NCBI GenBank assembly: GCA_900770845.1
Contig: CAAGLS010000080.1
Coordinates: forward strand, 1 to 7,592
From: an uncultured Prevotella sp.
Lineage (GTDB): Bacteria > Bacteroidota > Bacteroidia > Bacteroidales > Bacteroidaceae
Length of the DNA stretch: 7,592 nucleotides
Direction of reading: 5' to 3'
In this document: positions 1 to 5,414 of the stretch, piece after piece
How the letters are laid out: every line of letters starts with the position of its first letter
Position numbering within the stretch: the stretch's first letter is position 1
Position numbers and translations under genes: made by a program
The notes under the pieces: generated by a model
The model's database searches: none
Seen by the model: the letters and a program-made list of their open reading frames with translations, nothing else
Told to the model about the DNA's origin: nothing

Positions 1-756
1 ATTAAAGTATTGCATCAGAGCATATCCCAGTCCTCCTGCTGCTCCAGCCCCAGGCTCTTGCGACTTGTCGAAGCCGAAGTGGCGGGCCGATATCGAGGCA
101 AACGACAGGGCTTTGCGCTCCAATATTCTCACGTCATCCGTGCTGGCTCCTTTTTGCGGGGCAAATACGGCGGCGGCTCCCTTTGGCCCTGTGAGCGGGT
201 TGGTCACATCCGAGGCGAGCGTCACCCTTAGATTGAGCGATTTCAGATAGGGTTCCACGTCCTGCCAGGTTTTGAACCGTGGGTCAAAGATGCCCCGAGT
301 CCTTAGAAAGGCTTCCTTGAATCCTCTCAACATTCCCAGTCCGCTGTCGCTTGTGGCGGTGCCGCCCAAACCGATAGTGAAGTCGCGCACTCCTTTATAT
401 ATAGCGTCCATCATCATTTCGCCAACGCCGTATGAGGTGGCCAATAGTGGGCGCGGCTCCTCATCCATCACCCGCAGCAGTCCGCAGGCCTGAGCCGACT
501 CTATGATGGCGCGATCGCCTTTCTTCAGATAATTTGCCTTGCAGGAGCGCATCAGAGCATCGTGGCATCTGCATTCCTCTCTCTCCCACCCTTTCAGGTT
601 GTAGGCAAGGGCATCAATCATGCCATCGCCACCATCCGACAAGGGCAAGCAGACCACGTCCCGCCCCTTGGCTCTCAAGCTCTCGGCCAGCGCCTCACAG
701 GCTTCCACACTCGTCAGGCTGCCCTTGAAACTGTCTAAGGCTACAATGTATTTCAT
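1..756 (-). CDS. Glycerate kinase (GarK/GlxK family), C-terminus cut off by window edge
   Basis: The reverse strand reads without a stop from the ATG at 756-754 to the window edge, giving 252 codons. The family phosphorylates D-glycerate with ATP in the cytoplasm, usually to 2-phosphoglycerate, feeding glyoxylate, serine or sugar-acid carbon into glycolysis. Visible family motifs, in order, are DSFKG (residues 8-12), SDGGDG (40-45), TSYGVGE (107-113), GLGGTATSDSG (129-139), ASDVTNPLTG (181-190), APQKGA (199-204) and PGAGAAGGLG (235-244). Family members are about 370-380 residues, so roughly the last third lies outside the window; the gene is incomplete here rather than broken. The start fits the family's usual N-terminus, directly before the first beta strand (MKYIVALDSFKG). 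It is divergent from the TonB-dependent receptor, with 68 bp between the two starts. No catabolic partner gene is visible. The family call is firm; the exact product (2- or 3-phosphoglycerate) and physiological substrate source are not shown by the sequence. Confidence 0.95.
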   Translation of the reverse strand, partial: MKYIVALDSFKGSLTSVEACEALAESLRAKGRDVVCLPLSDGGDGMIDALAYNLKGWEREECRCHDALMRSCKANYLKKGDRAIIESAQACGLLRVMDEEPRPLLATSYGVGEMMMDAIYKGVRDFTIGLGGTATSDSGLGMLRGFKEAFLRTRGIFDPRFKTWQDVEPYLKSLNLRVTLASDVTNPLTGPKGAAAVFAPQKGASTDDVRILERKALSFASISARHFGFDKSQEPGAGAAGGLGYALMQYFN

Positions 757-824
757 CCGTCTTTCGTTTTTTACAAGATATGTGCTATGCAATAATAACG
801 CGCCAAACTCGTTTATTGGTATAT

Positions 825-3221
825 ATGAATCGAAGAATAGTCATCATAATGATATTGGCGGCCTCCTTCTTGGCCGCCCACGCTCAGACCTTCACCCTCC
901 AGGGGCGCGTCACCGACCAGAACTTGAATCCTGTCGAACTGGCCACCGTGTCGGTTCTCTCGCAGGGCAAGGCCACTTTCACGTCCTTGAAGGGCGAGTT
1001 CTCCATGCAGTTGCAGTCCGCCGACTCTGTTGTGGTCAAGTTCTCCATGATAGGCTACAAGACCAAGACGCGCGTGCTGCGCAATCCGCGAGGCAAGCAG
1101 ACGCTACAGGTGCAGCTGATGGAGGATGACCACACGCTCAACCAGGTGGAAGTGCTGGGCCGCCGCATTCAGACCAACCAGATGGAGGACATCAAGACCG
1201 ACAACCTCACCAAGATGCCTTCCGTCACGGGCAATGCCGTCGAGGCCCTCATCCAGAGCCAGGCGGGAGTATCCACCCATAGCGAGCTCTCAAGCCAGTA
1301 TAATGTGCGTGGCGGCTCTTTCGACGAGAACTCCGTCTACATCAACAGTGTGGAGATTTATCGTCCGTTCCTTGTCCGCAGCGGACAGCAGGAGGGGCTT
1401 TCGATCATCAACCCCTACATGGTCGAACGGATATCCTTTTCCACAGGCGGCTACCCAGCAAAGTATGGCGACAAGATGTCTTCCGCGCTGGACATCACCT
1501 ACAAGCAGCTCAAGCCCACCAACGGCCACAAGAATGCCTTTGAGGCTTCCTTGGCTGCCTCACTGCTTGGGGCCGACGCATACGTGGGCGTGGCCAACAA
1601 GAAGGTGAGCTGGCTCAACAGTCTGCGCTACAAGACCAACAGCTATCTCTTGGGCACCCTGGAGACCAATGGTGAGTACAAGCCCAACTTCCTCGACTAT
1701 CAGACTTATCTCGACTGGCGGCCCAACAAGCGGTGGAGCGTCGACTTCATAGGCAACATCTCCAGCAACCACTACAACTTCAAGCCCAAAGATCGCGAGA
1801 CGTCTTTCGGAACGATGCAGGATGTCAAGTCTTTCCGCGTCTATTTCGACGGGCAGGAGAAGGATGTGTTCCGCACTTTCTTCGGCTCCTTGGGCATCAC
1901 GCGCCACTTCGGCGACTCCACGAGCGTCACGCTCTTGGGTTCTGCCTTCAAGACCAAGGAGCAGGAACGCTACGACATCCAGGGACAGTATTGGCTCACG
2001 CAGACGGAGACTTCTGAAAACCTCGGCGTGGGTACCTATTTCCAGCACGCGCGCAACTATCTCGACGCCGATGTGGAGAGTGTCAAGCTGCTCCTGAGGC
2101 ACAAGACCCGTCAGCACGACATCGAGGGAGCACTGGCCTGGAGGCGCGAACACATCAAGGAGAACTCGGCCGAGTATGAGATGCGCGACTCTGCCGGCTA
2201 CAGCGTCCCCCACACGGCGCGCGACCTGCAGATGGTTTACAACCTGCGCGCACGCAACGTGCTTGACGCCAACCGCACGGAACTCTACCTGCAAGACACG
2301 TGGCGTTTCACCTCACGTGGTGGCCACACCTATTTCACGCTCAACTATGGTGCGCGCTTCTCCCATTGGAACTACACGGGGGAGAACATCTTCTCGCCGC
2401 GCGTCTCCCTCTCCGTCACCCCACCCTTCAACCACGACATCACTTTCCGCCTCGCCACCGGTCTCTACTATCAGGCTCCTTTCTACAAGGAACTCCGCGA
2501 CACGGTGACAACCGGCGGCGTGACCTACGCCCGGCTCAACGACAAAATCAAGAGCCAGCGCTCCATCCATTTCATCGGGGCTTTCGACTACCGCTTCCGC
2601 ATGAAGGAGCGGCCTTTCCGCTTCAGTGCCGAACTCTACTACAAGGCCCTGGCGCATCTGGTCCCCTATTCGGTCAACAATGTCAAGGTGACCTACTATG
2701 GCGACAATGAGGCCAGCGGACATGCTGCCGGCCTCGACCTCAAGCTCTATGGCGAATTTGTGCCTGGCACCGACTCGTGGCTCAGTTTCAGCCTGATGGA
2801 CACGAAGATGAAGCTCAACGGCAAGAGCATTCCCATGCCAACCGACCAGCGCTATGCCGTCAATCTCTTCTTCACCGACTATTTCCCCAACACCACACGA
2901 TGGAAGATGAGTCTGAAGTTGGCCTACGCCGACGGACTGCCTTTCTCCACACCCCACCGCGAGCTGGAGACCAACACATTCCGTGCCCCCGCCTACAAGC
3001 GTGTCGACATTGGTATGAGCTATCGTCTGCTCAACAATGAGGACCGCCATTCCAACGGAATCTTCAAGAATATCTGGTTGGGTGTAGATTGTCTCAATCT
3101 GTTGGGCATCAGCAATGTCAACAGCTATTATTGGGTTACCGACGTGACCAACCAGCAGTATGCCGTGCCCAACTATCTCACCGGTCGCCAAATCAATGGT
3201 CGCGTGCTGTTCGAGTTTTGA
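825..3221 (+). CDS. TonB-dependent outer-membrane receptor with carboxypeptidase-like N-terminal domain
   Basis: The 798-residue protein is predicted to be an outer-membrane barrel that imports a ligand using TonB/ExbBD energy. I chose the ATG at 825 because it begins a clear signal peptide (MNRRIVIIMILAASFLAAHA, cleavage before Q21); the in-frame ATG at 780 would add 15 residues in front of it. Residues ~22-100 match the carboxypeptidase-D regulatory-like beta-sandwich common in Bacteroidetes receptors (QGRVTD..LNPVELATVSV, then MIGYKTKT). A short linker (LNQVEVLGRR) leads to the plug, ~120-228, with QYNVRGGSFDENSVYIN and GGYPAKYGDKMSSALDI. The remainder is rich in alternating aromatic strands and ends in LFEF, a typical outer-membrane C-terminal aromatic signal. 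No SusD-like lipoprotein follows, so this is an orphan receptor rather than a glycan SusCD pair. The substrate cannot be told from sequence; siderophore, cobalamin, metal or peptide are all possible. The reading frame is intact throughout. Confidence 0.95.
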   Translation: MNRRIVIIMILAASFLAAHAQTFTLQGRVTDQNLNPVELATVSVLSQGKATFTSLKGEFSMQLQSADSVVVKFSMIGYKTKTRVLRNPRGKQTLQVQLMEDDHTLNQVEVLGRRIQTNQMEDIKTDNLTKMPSVTGNAVEALIQSQAGVSTHSELSSQYNVRGGSFDENSVYINSVEIYRPFLVRSGQQEGLSIINPYMVERISFSTGGYPAKYGDKMSSALDITYKQLKPTNGHKNAFEASLAASLLGADAYVGVANKKVSWLNSLRYKTNSYLLGTLETNGEYKPNFLDYQTYLDWRPNKRWSVDFIGNISSNHYNFKPKDRETSFGTMQDVKSFRVYFDGQEKDVFRTFFGSLGITRHFGDSTSVTLLGSAFKTKEQERYDIQGQYWLTQTETSENLGVGTYFQHARNYLDADVESVKLLLRHKTRQHDIEGALAWRREHIKENSAEYEMRDSAGYSVPHTARDLQMVYNLRARNVLDANRTELYLQDTWRFTSRGGHTYFTLNYGARFSHWNYTGENIFSPRVSLSVTPPFNHDITFRLATGLYYQAPFYKELRDTVTTGGVTYARLNDKIKSQRSIHFIGAFDYRFRMKERPFRFSAELYYKALAHLVPYSVNNVKVTYYGDNEASGHAAGLDLKLYGEFVPGTDSWLSFSLMDTKMKLNGKSIPMPTDQRYAVNLFFTDYFPNTTRWKMSLKLAYADGLPFSTPHRELETNTFRAPAYKRVDIGMSYRLLNNEDRHSNGIFKNIWLGVDCLNLLGISNVNSYYWVTDVTNQQYAVPNYLTGRQINGRVLFEF

Positions 3222-3265
3222 CGCTCGCCACACGCCGCAATGCGTCCAAAGGAATATGCTGCCCG

Positions 3266-3282
3266 CTTGCAGCAGCTGCAAG
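3266..3282. repeat. Perfect 8-bp palindrome with 1-nt centre
   Basis: The arms CTTGCAGC and GCTGCAAG flank a single A, 45 bp after the receptor stop codon. Such a symmetric site could bind a dimeric protein or form a small hairpin in the receptor mRNA tail. There is no following T-run, so it is not a classic terminator. Confidence 0.5.
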
Positions 3283-3319
3283 ACATCCCAAACAGCAAGC
3301 CAGGGAGGCCTCCAATGTC

Positions 3320-3381
3320 TATGCCCATAGCTTATCTTGCCCTGCAGAAGGCAAAGGGAAATGAATAGCCCCTTGGGCATA
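3320..3381. repeat. Inverted repeat with nested hairpin
   Basis: TATGCCCA (3320-3327) pairs exactly with TGGGCATA (3374-3381). Inside it, TTGCC (3337-3341) pairs with GGCAA (3350-3354) around an 8-nt loop. The arrangement could fold as a two-stage stem in RNA, perhaps as a 3' end stabiliser for the receptor transcript. No function is recognised. Confidence 0.4.
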
Positions 3382-3548
3382 ATATATAAGGATTATCCGT
3401 AGTCACCCACAACAGGGGCATTCGGCTCATAAGACAGATTCGTTGAAACCTGTATTTTAGATGGAAGCAGACTACCATTGAATCGTTGCGCAGCCACAGT
3501 CTATTATTAATGTGTGTTAAAACGAAGGGCAAACAAGGAGCGAAAGTA

Positions 3549-3577
3549 TTGTATATCAACATTTTTTCGTAATTTTG
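3549..3577 (+). promoter_or_regulatory. Bacteroidetes-type promoter for the ribosomal operon
   Basis: TAATTTTG at 3570-3577 matches the Bacteroidetes primary sigma -7 consensus TAnnTTTG exactly. TTG at 3549-3551 lies 18 bp upstream and fits the -33 element. Transcription would begin roughly at 3583-3587, leaving a leader of about 75 nt before the bL21 start codon. This is the only full match to the consensus that I found beside a gene start in the window. Confidence 0.8.
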
Positions 3578-3583
3578 CACGCA

Positions 3584-3660
3584 ATTTAGTCCGTGGAGGC
3601 TCAGAGAAGAGGGCGCATAGGTGCTCCGCCTTACGGAGAAACCCGTTTTATAAATAAAAA
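3584..3660 (+). promoter_or_regulatory. 5' leader of the bL21 mRNA with a stem-loop, candidate regulatory RNA
   Basis: The untranslated leader contains a hairpin in which CTCCG (3624-3628) pairs with CGGAG (3634-3638) around the loop CCTTA. Beyond an internal loop, the stem extends through GGT (3620-3622) with ACC (3641-3643). An A/T-rich stretch (3646-3660) then runs directly into the ATG with no Shine-Dalgarno sequence. Ribosomal protein operons are often controlled by a leader bound by one of their own products, and this leader is a candidate for that. The structure is visible; the regulatory role is inferred. Confidence 0.5.
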
Positions 3661-3978
3661 ATGTACGCAATCGTAGAAATTAACGGTCAGCAGTTCAAGG
3701 TCGAGGAGGGAAAGAAACTCTTCGTGCATCGCATCAAGGATGCCGAGGCTGGCAAGACTGTTGAGTACGACAGAGTGCTTCTTGTCGACAAGGAAGGAGC
3801 CGTTACTGTCGGTGCACCTACTGTAGAGGGTGCAAAAGTTGTAGTAGAAGTTGTGAACCCGCTTGTTAAAGGCGACAAGGTGATCGTCTTCAAGATGAAG
3901 CGCCGCAAGGATTACCGCGTGAAGAAAGGTTCCCGCGCCCAGTTCACAGAAGTTGAAGTTAAATCAGTAATCGCTTAA
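3661..3978 (+). CDS. rplU: 50S ribosomal protein bL21
   Basis: This 105-residue protein binds 23S rRNA in the large ribosomal subunit. It starts with the family signature MYAIVEINGQQFKVEEGK, carries the mid-section VTVGAPTVEGAKV (about residues 49-61), and ends in a basic RNA-binding segment, KMKRRKDYRVKKGSR (about 79-93). The length agrees with the usual ~103 residues. It is the first gene of a five-gene cluster and lies 15 bp before the bL27 gene, its usual partner in bacteria. The start codon is preceded by an A-rich tract instead of a Shine-Dalgarno sequence, as is normal in Bacteroidetes. Expression probably comes from the promoter at 3549-3577. Confidence 0.98.
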   Translation: MYAIVEINGQQFKVEEGKKLFVHRIKDAEAGKTVEYDRVLLVDKEGAVTVGAPTVEGAKVVVEVVNPLVKGDKVIVFKMKRRKDYRVKKGSRAQFTEVEVKSVIA

Positions 3979-3980
3979 CA

Positions 3981-3986
3981 AGGAGG
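3981..3986 (+). promoter_or_regulatory. Consensus Shine-Dalgarno sequence before rpmA
   Basis: AGGAGG lies 7 nt before the rpmA ATG. None of the other four start codons in this operon has a full consensus. This is unusual because Bacteroidetes ribosomes largely occlude the anti-Shine-Dalgarno end of 16S rRNA. The rpmG gene has only a partial AGGAG at 4619-4623, inside the 3' end of rpmB. Confidence 0.75.
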
Positions 3987-3993
3987 AAATCGT

Positions 3994-4287
3994 ATGGCAC
4001 ATAAAAAAGGTGTAGGTAGTTCTAAGAACGGCCGCGAGTCAGCTTCACAGCGTTTAGGCGTAAAGATTTGGGGTGGCCAGAAGATTGTGGCTGGAAACAT
4101 TATCGTCCGTCAGCGTGGCAACAAGCACTTCCCCGGCGAGAATGTCGCACAGGGCAAGGACGACACGCTCTATGCTCTTACCGACGGAATCGTCTATTTC
4201 CACAAGGGCAAGTTCGACAAGAGCACAGTTTCCGTTCTCTCACCTGAGGCTTACGCTGCCAAGACGGCAGGCAAGGCTCAAGCTTAA
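3994..4287 (+). CDS. rpmA: 50S ribosomal protein bL27
   Basis: This 97-residue large-subunit protein has an N-terminal tail that reaches toward the peptidyl transferase centre and helps position tRNA. It begins directly with the mature form MAHKKGVGSSKNGRES, so it lacks the cleaved N-terminal extension found in Firmicutes. The conserved core follows: RLGVKIWGGQ (21-30), then IIVRQRGNKHFPGENV (36-51) and GKDDTLYAL (54-62). The C-terminus is slightly longer than the E. coli protein (85 residues) and ends in an Ala/Lys-rich tail. It is translated from a strong Shine-Dalgarno sequence, unlike its neighbours. In many genomes obg or serS would follow; here bL28 follows after a 77-bp spacer. Confidence 0.98.
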   Translation: MAHKKGVGSSKNGRESASQRLGVKIWGGQKIVAGNIIVRQRGNKHFPGENVAQGKDDTLYALTDGIVYFHKGKFDKSTVSVLSPEAYAAKTAGKAQA

Positions 4288-4305
4288 CAATTCATTCATG
4301 CTTTC

Positions 4306-4330
4306 CTCCCACCCTTGGGAGCGGAGCACC
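4306..4330 (+). promoter_or_regulatory. Hairpin in the rpmA-rpmB spacer, with a segment complementary to the rplU leader
   Basis: CTCCCA (4306-4311) pairs with TGGGAG (4316-4321) around the loop CCCT. The bases next to it, GCGGAGCACC (4321-4330), are the exact reverse complement of GGTGCTCCGC at 3620-3629 in the rplU leader. No T-run follows, so this is unlikely to be an intrinsic terminator. It may be an mRNA processing or translational control element; that role is inferred. Confidence 0.4.
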
Positions 4331-4364
4331 ACACAAATCACGAATCAAAAGTATATAGATAGAC

Positions 4365-4628
4365 ATGTCTAAAGTTTGTCAAATTACGGGTAAGAAGGCA
4401 CAGTTGGGCAACAACGTGTCTCACTCGAAGCATCGCACCAAGCGCAGCTTCGACGTCAACCTCTTCAACAAGAAGTTCTACTATGTGGAAGAAGGTTGCT
4501 GGATTAGCCTCAAGGTAAGCGCCGCAGGACTTCGCCTGATCAACAAGATTGGTCTTGACGCTGCCCTCAAGCAGGCCGTCAACAAGGGCTACTGCGAGTG
4601 GAAGGACATTAAAGTTATAGGAGAATAA
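4365..4628 (+). CDS. rpmB: 50S ribosomal protein bL28
   Basis: This 87-residue large-subunit protein has the family signature MSKVCQITGKKAQLGNNVSHS at the N-terminus, followed by KRSFDVNLFNKKFYYV (about 27-42) and LKVSAAGLRLINKIGLD (about 49-65). It is slightly longer than the E. coli protein (78 residues), as is common in Bacteroidetes. Cys5 is conserved, but the paired CxxC zinc ligands of the zinc form are absent. The spacer to rpmG is 5 bp, so the two genes are almost certainly co-translated. No Shine-Dalgarno sequence precedes the start; the upstream bases are A/T-rich. I see no separate promoter in the 77-bp gap behind rpmA, so it is probably transcribed with rplU-rpmA. Confidence 0.98.
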   Translation: MSKVCQITGKKAQLGNNVSHSKHRTKRSFDVNLFNKKFYYVEEGCWISLKVSAAGLRLINKIGLDAALKQAVNKGYCEWKDIKVIGE

Positions 4629-4633
4629 TCATC

Positions 4634-4822
4634 ATGGCAAAGAAAGCTAAAGGAAATAGAGTGCAGGTCATCTTGGAATGCACCGAGATGAAGAACTCCG
4701 GACTGCCTGGTACGAGCCGTTACATAACGACCAAGAACCGCAAGAACACACCGGAGCGTCTTGAGCTGATGAAGTTCAACCCCATCCTCAAGAAGATGAC
4801 GCTCCACAAGGAGATTAAGTAA
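4634..4822 (+). CDS. rpmG: 50S ribosomal protein bL33 (zinc-free type)
   Basis: This 62-residue large-subunit protein binds near the E site. It contains the bL33 core RVQVILECTEMK (about 9-20), then SRYITTKNRKNTPERLELMKF (about 28-48) and the ending NPILKKMTLHKEIK. Only one cysteine (Cys16) is present, so it belongs to the form without the two CxxC zinc motifs. Such C-minus forms can be paired with a C-plus paralogue under zinc limitation, but no paralogue lies in this window. It sits 5 bp after rpmB, with AGGAG at 4619-4623 as a partial ribosome binding site, and 26 bp before the DUF4295 gene. Confidence 0.98.
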   Translation: MAKKAKGNRVQVILECTEMKNSGLPGTSRYITTKNRKNTPERLELMKFNPILKKMTLHKEIK

Positions 4823-4848
4823 TAACGATTTAAAATTCGCACTGAGAT

Positions 4849-5007
4849 ATGGCAAAGAAAGCGGTCGCTACCCTCCACGAAGGTTCAACGGATGGTCGCG
4901 CCTATACAAAGGTAATCAAGATGGTGAAGAGCCCCAAGACGGGCGCCTACATCTTCGATGAGCAGATGGTTCCCAACGAGGCCGTCAAGGACTTCTTCAA
5001 GAAGTAA
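4849..5007 (+). CDS. DUF4295 small basic ribosome-associated protein (probable bL38)
   Basis: This 52-residue ORF, below common length cut-offs, starts at ATG 4849 and ends at TAA 5005-5007. It begins MAKKAVATLHEGSTD, continues with KVIKMVKSPKTGAYIF (about 21-36), and ends VPNEAVKDFFKK. The protein is small and basic, and its position directly behind bL28 and bL33 is the conserved position of DUF4295 proteins in Bacteroidetes. From memory, the Flavobacterium johnsoniae ribosome structure showed an extra large-subunit protein named bL38 that corresponds to this family; I am fairly but not completely sure of that link. In other Bacteroidetes ftsY often follows; here a terminator follows at once. 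No Shine-Dalgarno sequence is present. Confidence 0.9.
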   Translation: MAKKAVATLHEGSTDGRAYTKVIKMVKSPKTGAYIFDEQMVPNEAVKDFFKK

Positions 5008-5028
5008 ACTATTTTTAGAGACATACAT

Positions 5029-5070
5029 AAGGGTCGCCGATTCAATGATGAGTCGGCGACCCTTTTCCTT
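5029..5070 (+). terminator. Rho-independent terminator of the ribosomal operon
   Basis: AAGGGTCGCCGA (5029-5040) pairs perfectly with TCGGCGACCCTT (5053-5064). The stem continues inward through one T·G wobble and three more pairs to the loop ATGA (5045-5048). A T-rich tail (TTTTCCTTT) follows. It starts 21 bp after the DUF4295 stop codon. Confidence 0.93.
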
Positions 5071-5100
5071 TATGCACCATACGATATCGAGCAATCATCC

Positions 5101-5120
5101 CAAGGCAGGAGAGTGCCTTG
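5101..5120. repeat. Seven-bp hairpin between the convergent terminators
   Basis: CAAGGCA (5101-5107) pairs with TGCCTTG (5114-5120) around the loop GGAGAG. No T-run follows on either strand. It may be only a spacer structure, or a back-up stop for the minus-strand transcript. Confidence 0.4.
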
Positions 5121-5130
5121 CATTCAATGT

Positions 5131-5169
5131 AACAAAAGCGAGGACACATTCGCGGATGTGTCCTCGCTT
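5131..5169 (-). terminator. Rho-independent terminator of the minus-strand operon
   Basis: The 14-bp perfect stem has arms AAGCGAGGACACAT (5136-5149) and ATGTGTCCTCGCTT (5156-5169), with a 6-nt loop. Read on the minus strand, it is followed by TTTTGTT. It lies 27 bp after the stop codon of the small peptide gene, which supports that gene and the exported protein sharing one transcript ending here. Confidence 0.88.
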
Positions 5170-5196
5170 GAAAGCTATCAGGAAAGGGTTCAATGG

Positions 5197-5406
5197 CTAT
5201 TCCTCTTCGTTGTCATCCCATAAGTGACTCTTGGAAAGGGACGTTGCTCCATCCACCTCTGTCCCTGTTGTGACAGATTGCTGCTCAAACTGATTGTCAT
5301 TGTTCTGTTGCAGACCGTTGTTTTGGCTCCCGTCAAGCAATTCGTTCTCAGCGTCGACAGCCTTCACCTTGATGGAAGGCTGGATATAGATTGTCTTTTT
5401 CATCAT
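5197..5406 (-). CDS. Small YIxP...LLxGS peptide of unknown function
   Basis: The 69-residue protein begins MMKKTIYIQPSIKVKAVD and is followed by ENELLDGS (about 20-27). The second ATG (5403-5401) is equally plausible as the start and gives 68 residues. A Gln/Asn-rich middle follows (about 28-43), then an acidic tail ending LWDDNEEE. The N-terminal pattern, a short basic start, YIxPxIxV, and a hydrophobic pair before Gly-Ser, recurs in many small Prevotella and Bacteroides proteins; I know of no assigned function. There is no classical signal peptide or membrane segment. It starts 8 nt after the exported protein's tandem stop codons (TAA TAA) and just before a terminator, so co-transcription is likely. 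The Gly-Ser site resembles a leader-core junction of exported peptides, which is only a hypothesis. Confidence 0.8.
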   Translation of the reverse strand: MMKKTIYIQPSIKVKAVDAENELLDGSQNNGLQQNNDNQFEQQSVTTGTEVDGATSLSKSHLWDDNEEE

Positions 5407-5414
5407 TTTCGTTA

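Larger units (their letters stand above)
3222..3545. other. Non-coding spacer between receptor and ribosomal operon
   Basis: No convincing gene, tRNA or known RNA was found on either strand. The stretch holds a compact palindrome (3266-3282) and a longer-range inverted repeat (arms 3320-3327 and 3374-3381) with a small internal hairpin (3337-3354). Neither is followed by a T-run on the plus strand, so the receptor gene has no obvious intrinsic terminator here. The 3' part (3546-3660) carries the promoter and leader of the ribosomal operon. Confidence 0.6.

Noticed and set aside
780..824. Upstream ATG that would extend the receptor by 15 residues
   Set aside because: The extension precedes a complete signal peptide beginning at 825, so the downstream ATG is the better start.
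757..824. Possible promoters in the divergent gap, including TATTATTG on the minus strand (797-790)
   Set aside because: It has one mismatch to TAnnTTTG and no TTG at the expected distance. No good match was seen for the receptor on the plus strand either.
1560..2294. A 244-codon open frame on the minus strand inside the receptor gene
   Set aside because: Same reason: it is a shadow of the receptor reading frame, with no motif and no start signal.
2313..3380. A 355-codon open frame on the minus strand, antisense to the receptor gene
   Set aside because: It overlaps the well-supported receptor gene. Its translation is rich in Val/Gly/Glu/His, typical of the antisense of GC-rich coding DNA, and shows no recognisable domain.
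3380..3545. A tRNA or other known structured RNA gene
   Set aside because: No cloverleaf, no T-arm consensus and no acceptor pairing could be found on either strand.
3332..3670. A 112-codon minus-strand open frame in the spacer before rplU
   Set aside because: It runs through the promoter and leader of the ribosomal operon and into the rplU start. It has no family features, no promoter and no neighbour on that strand.
4306..4321. The rpmA-rpmB hairpin as an intrinsic terminator
   Set aside because: No T-run follows the stem, and the downstream genes have no visible promoter of their own.
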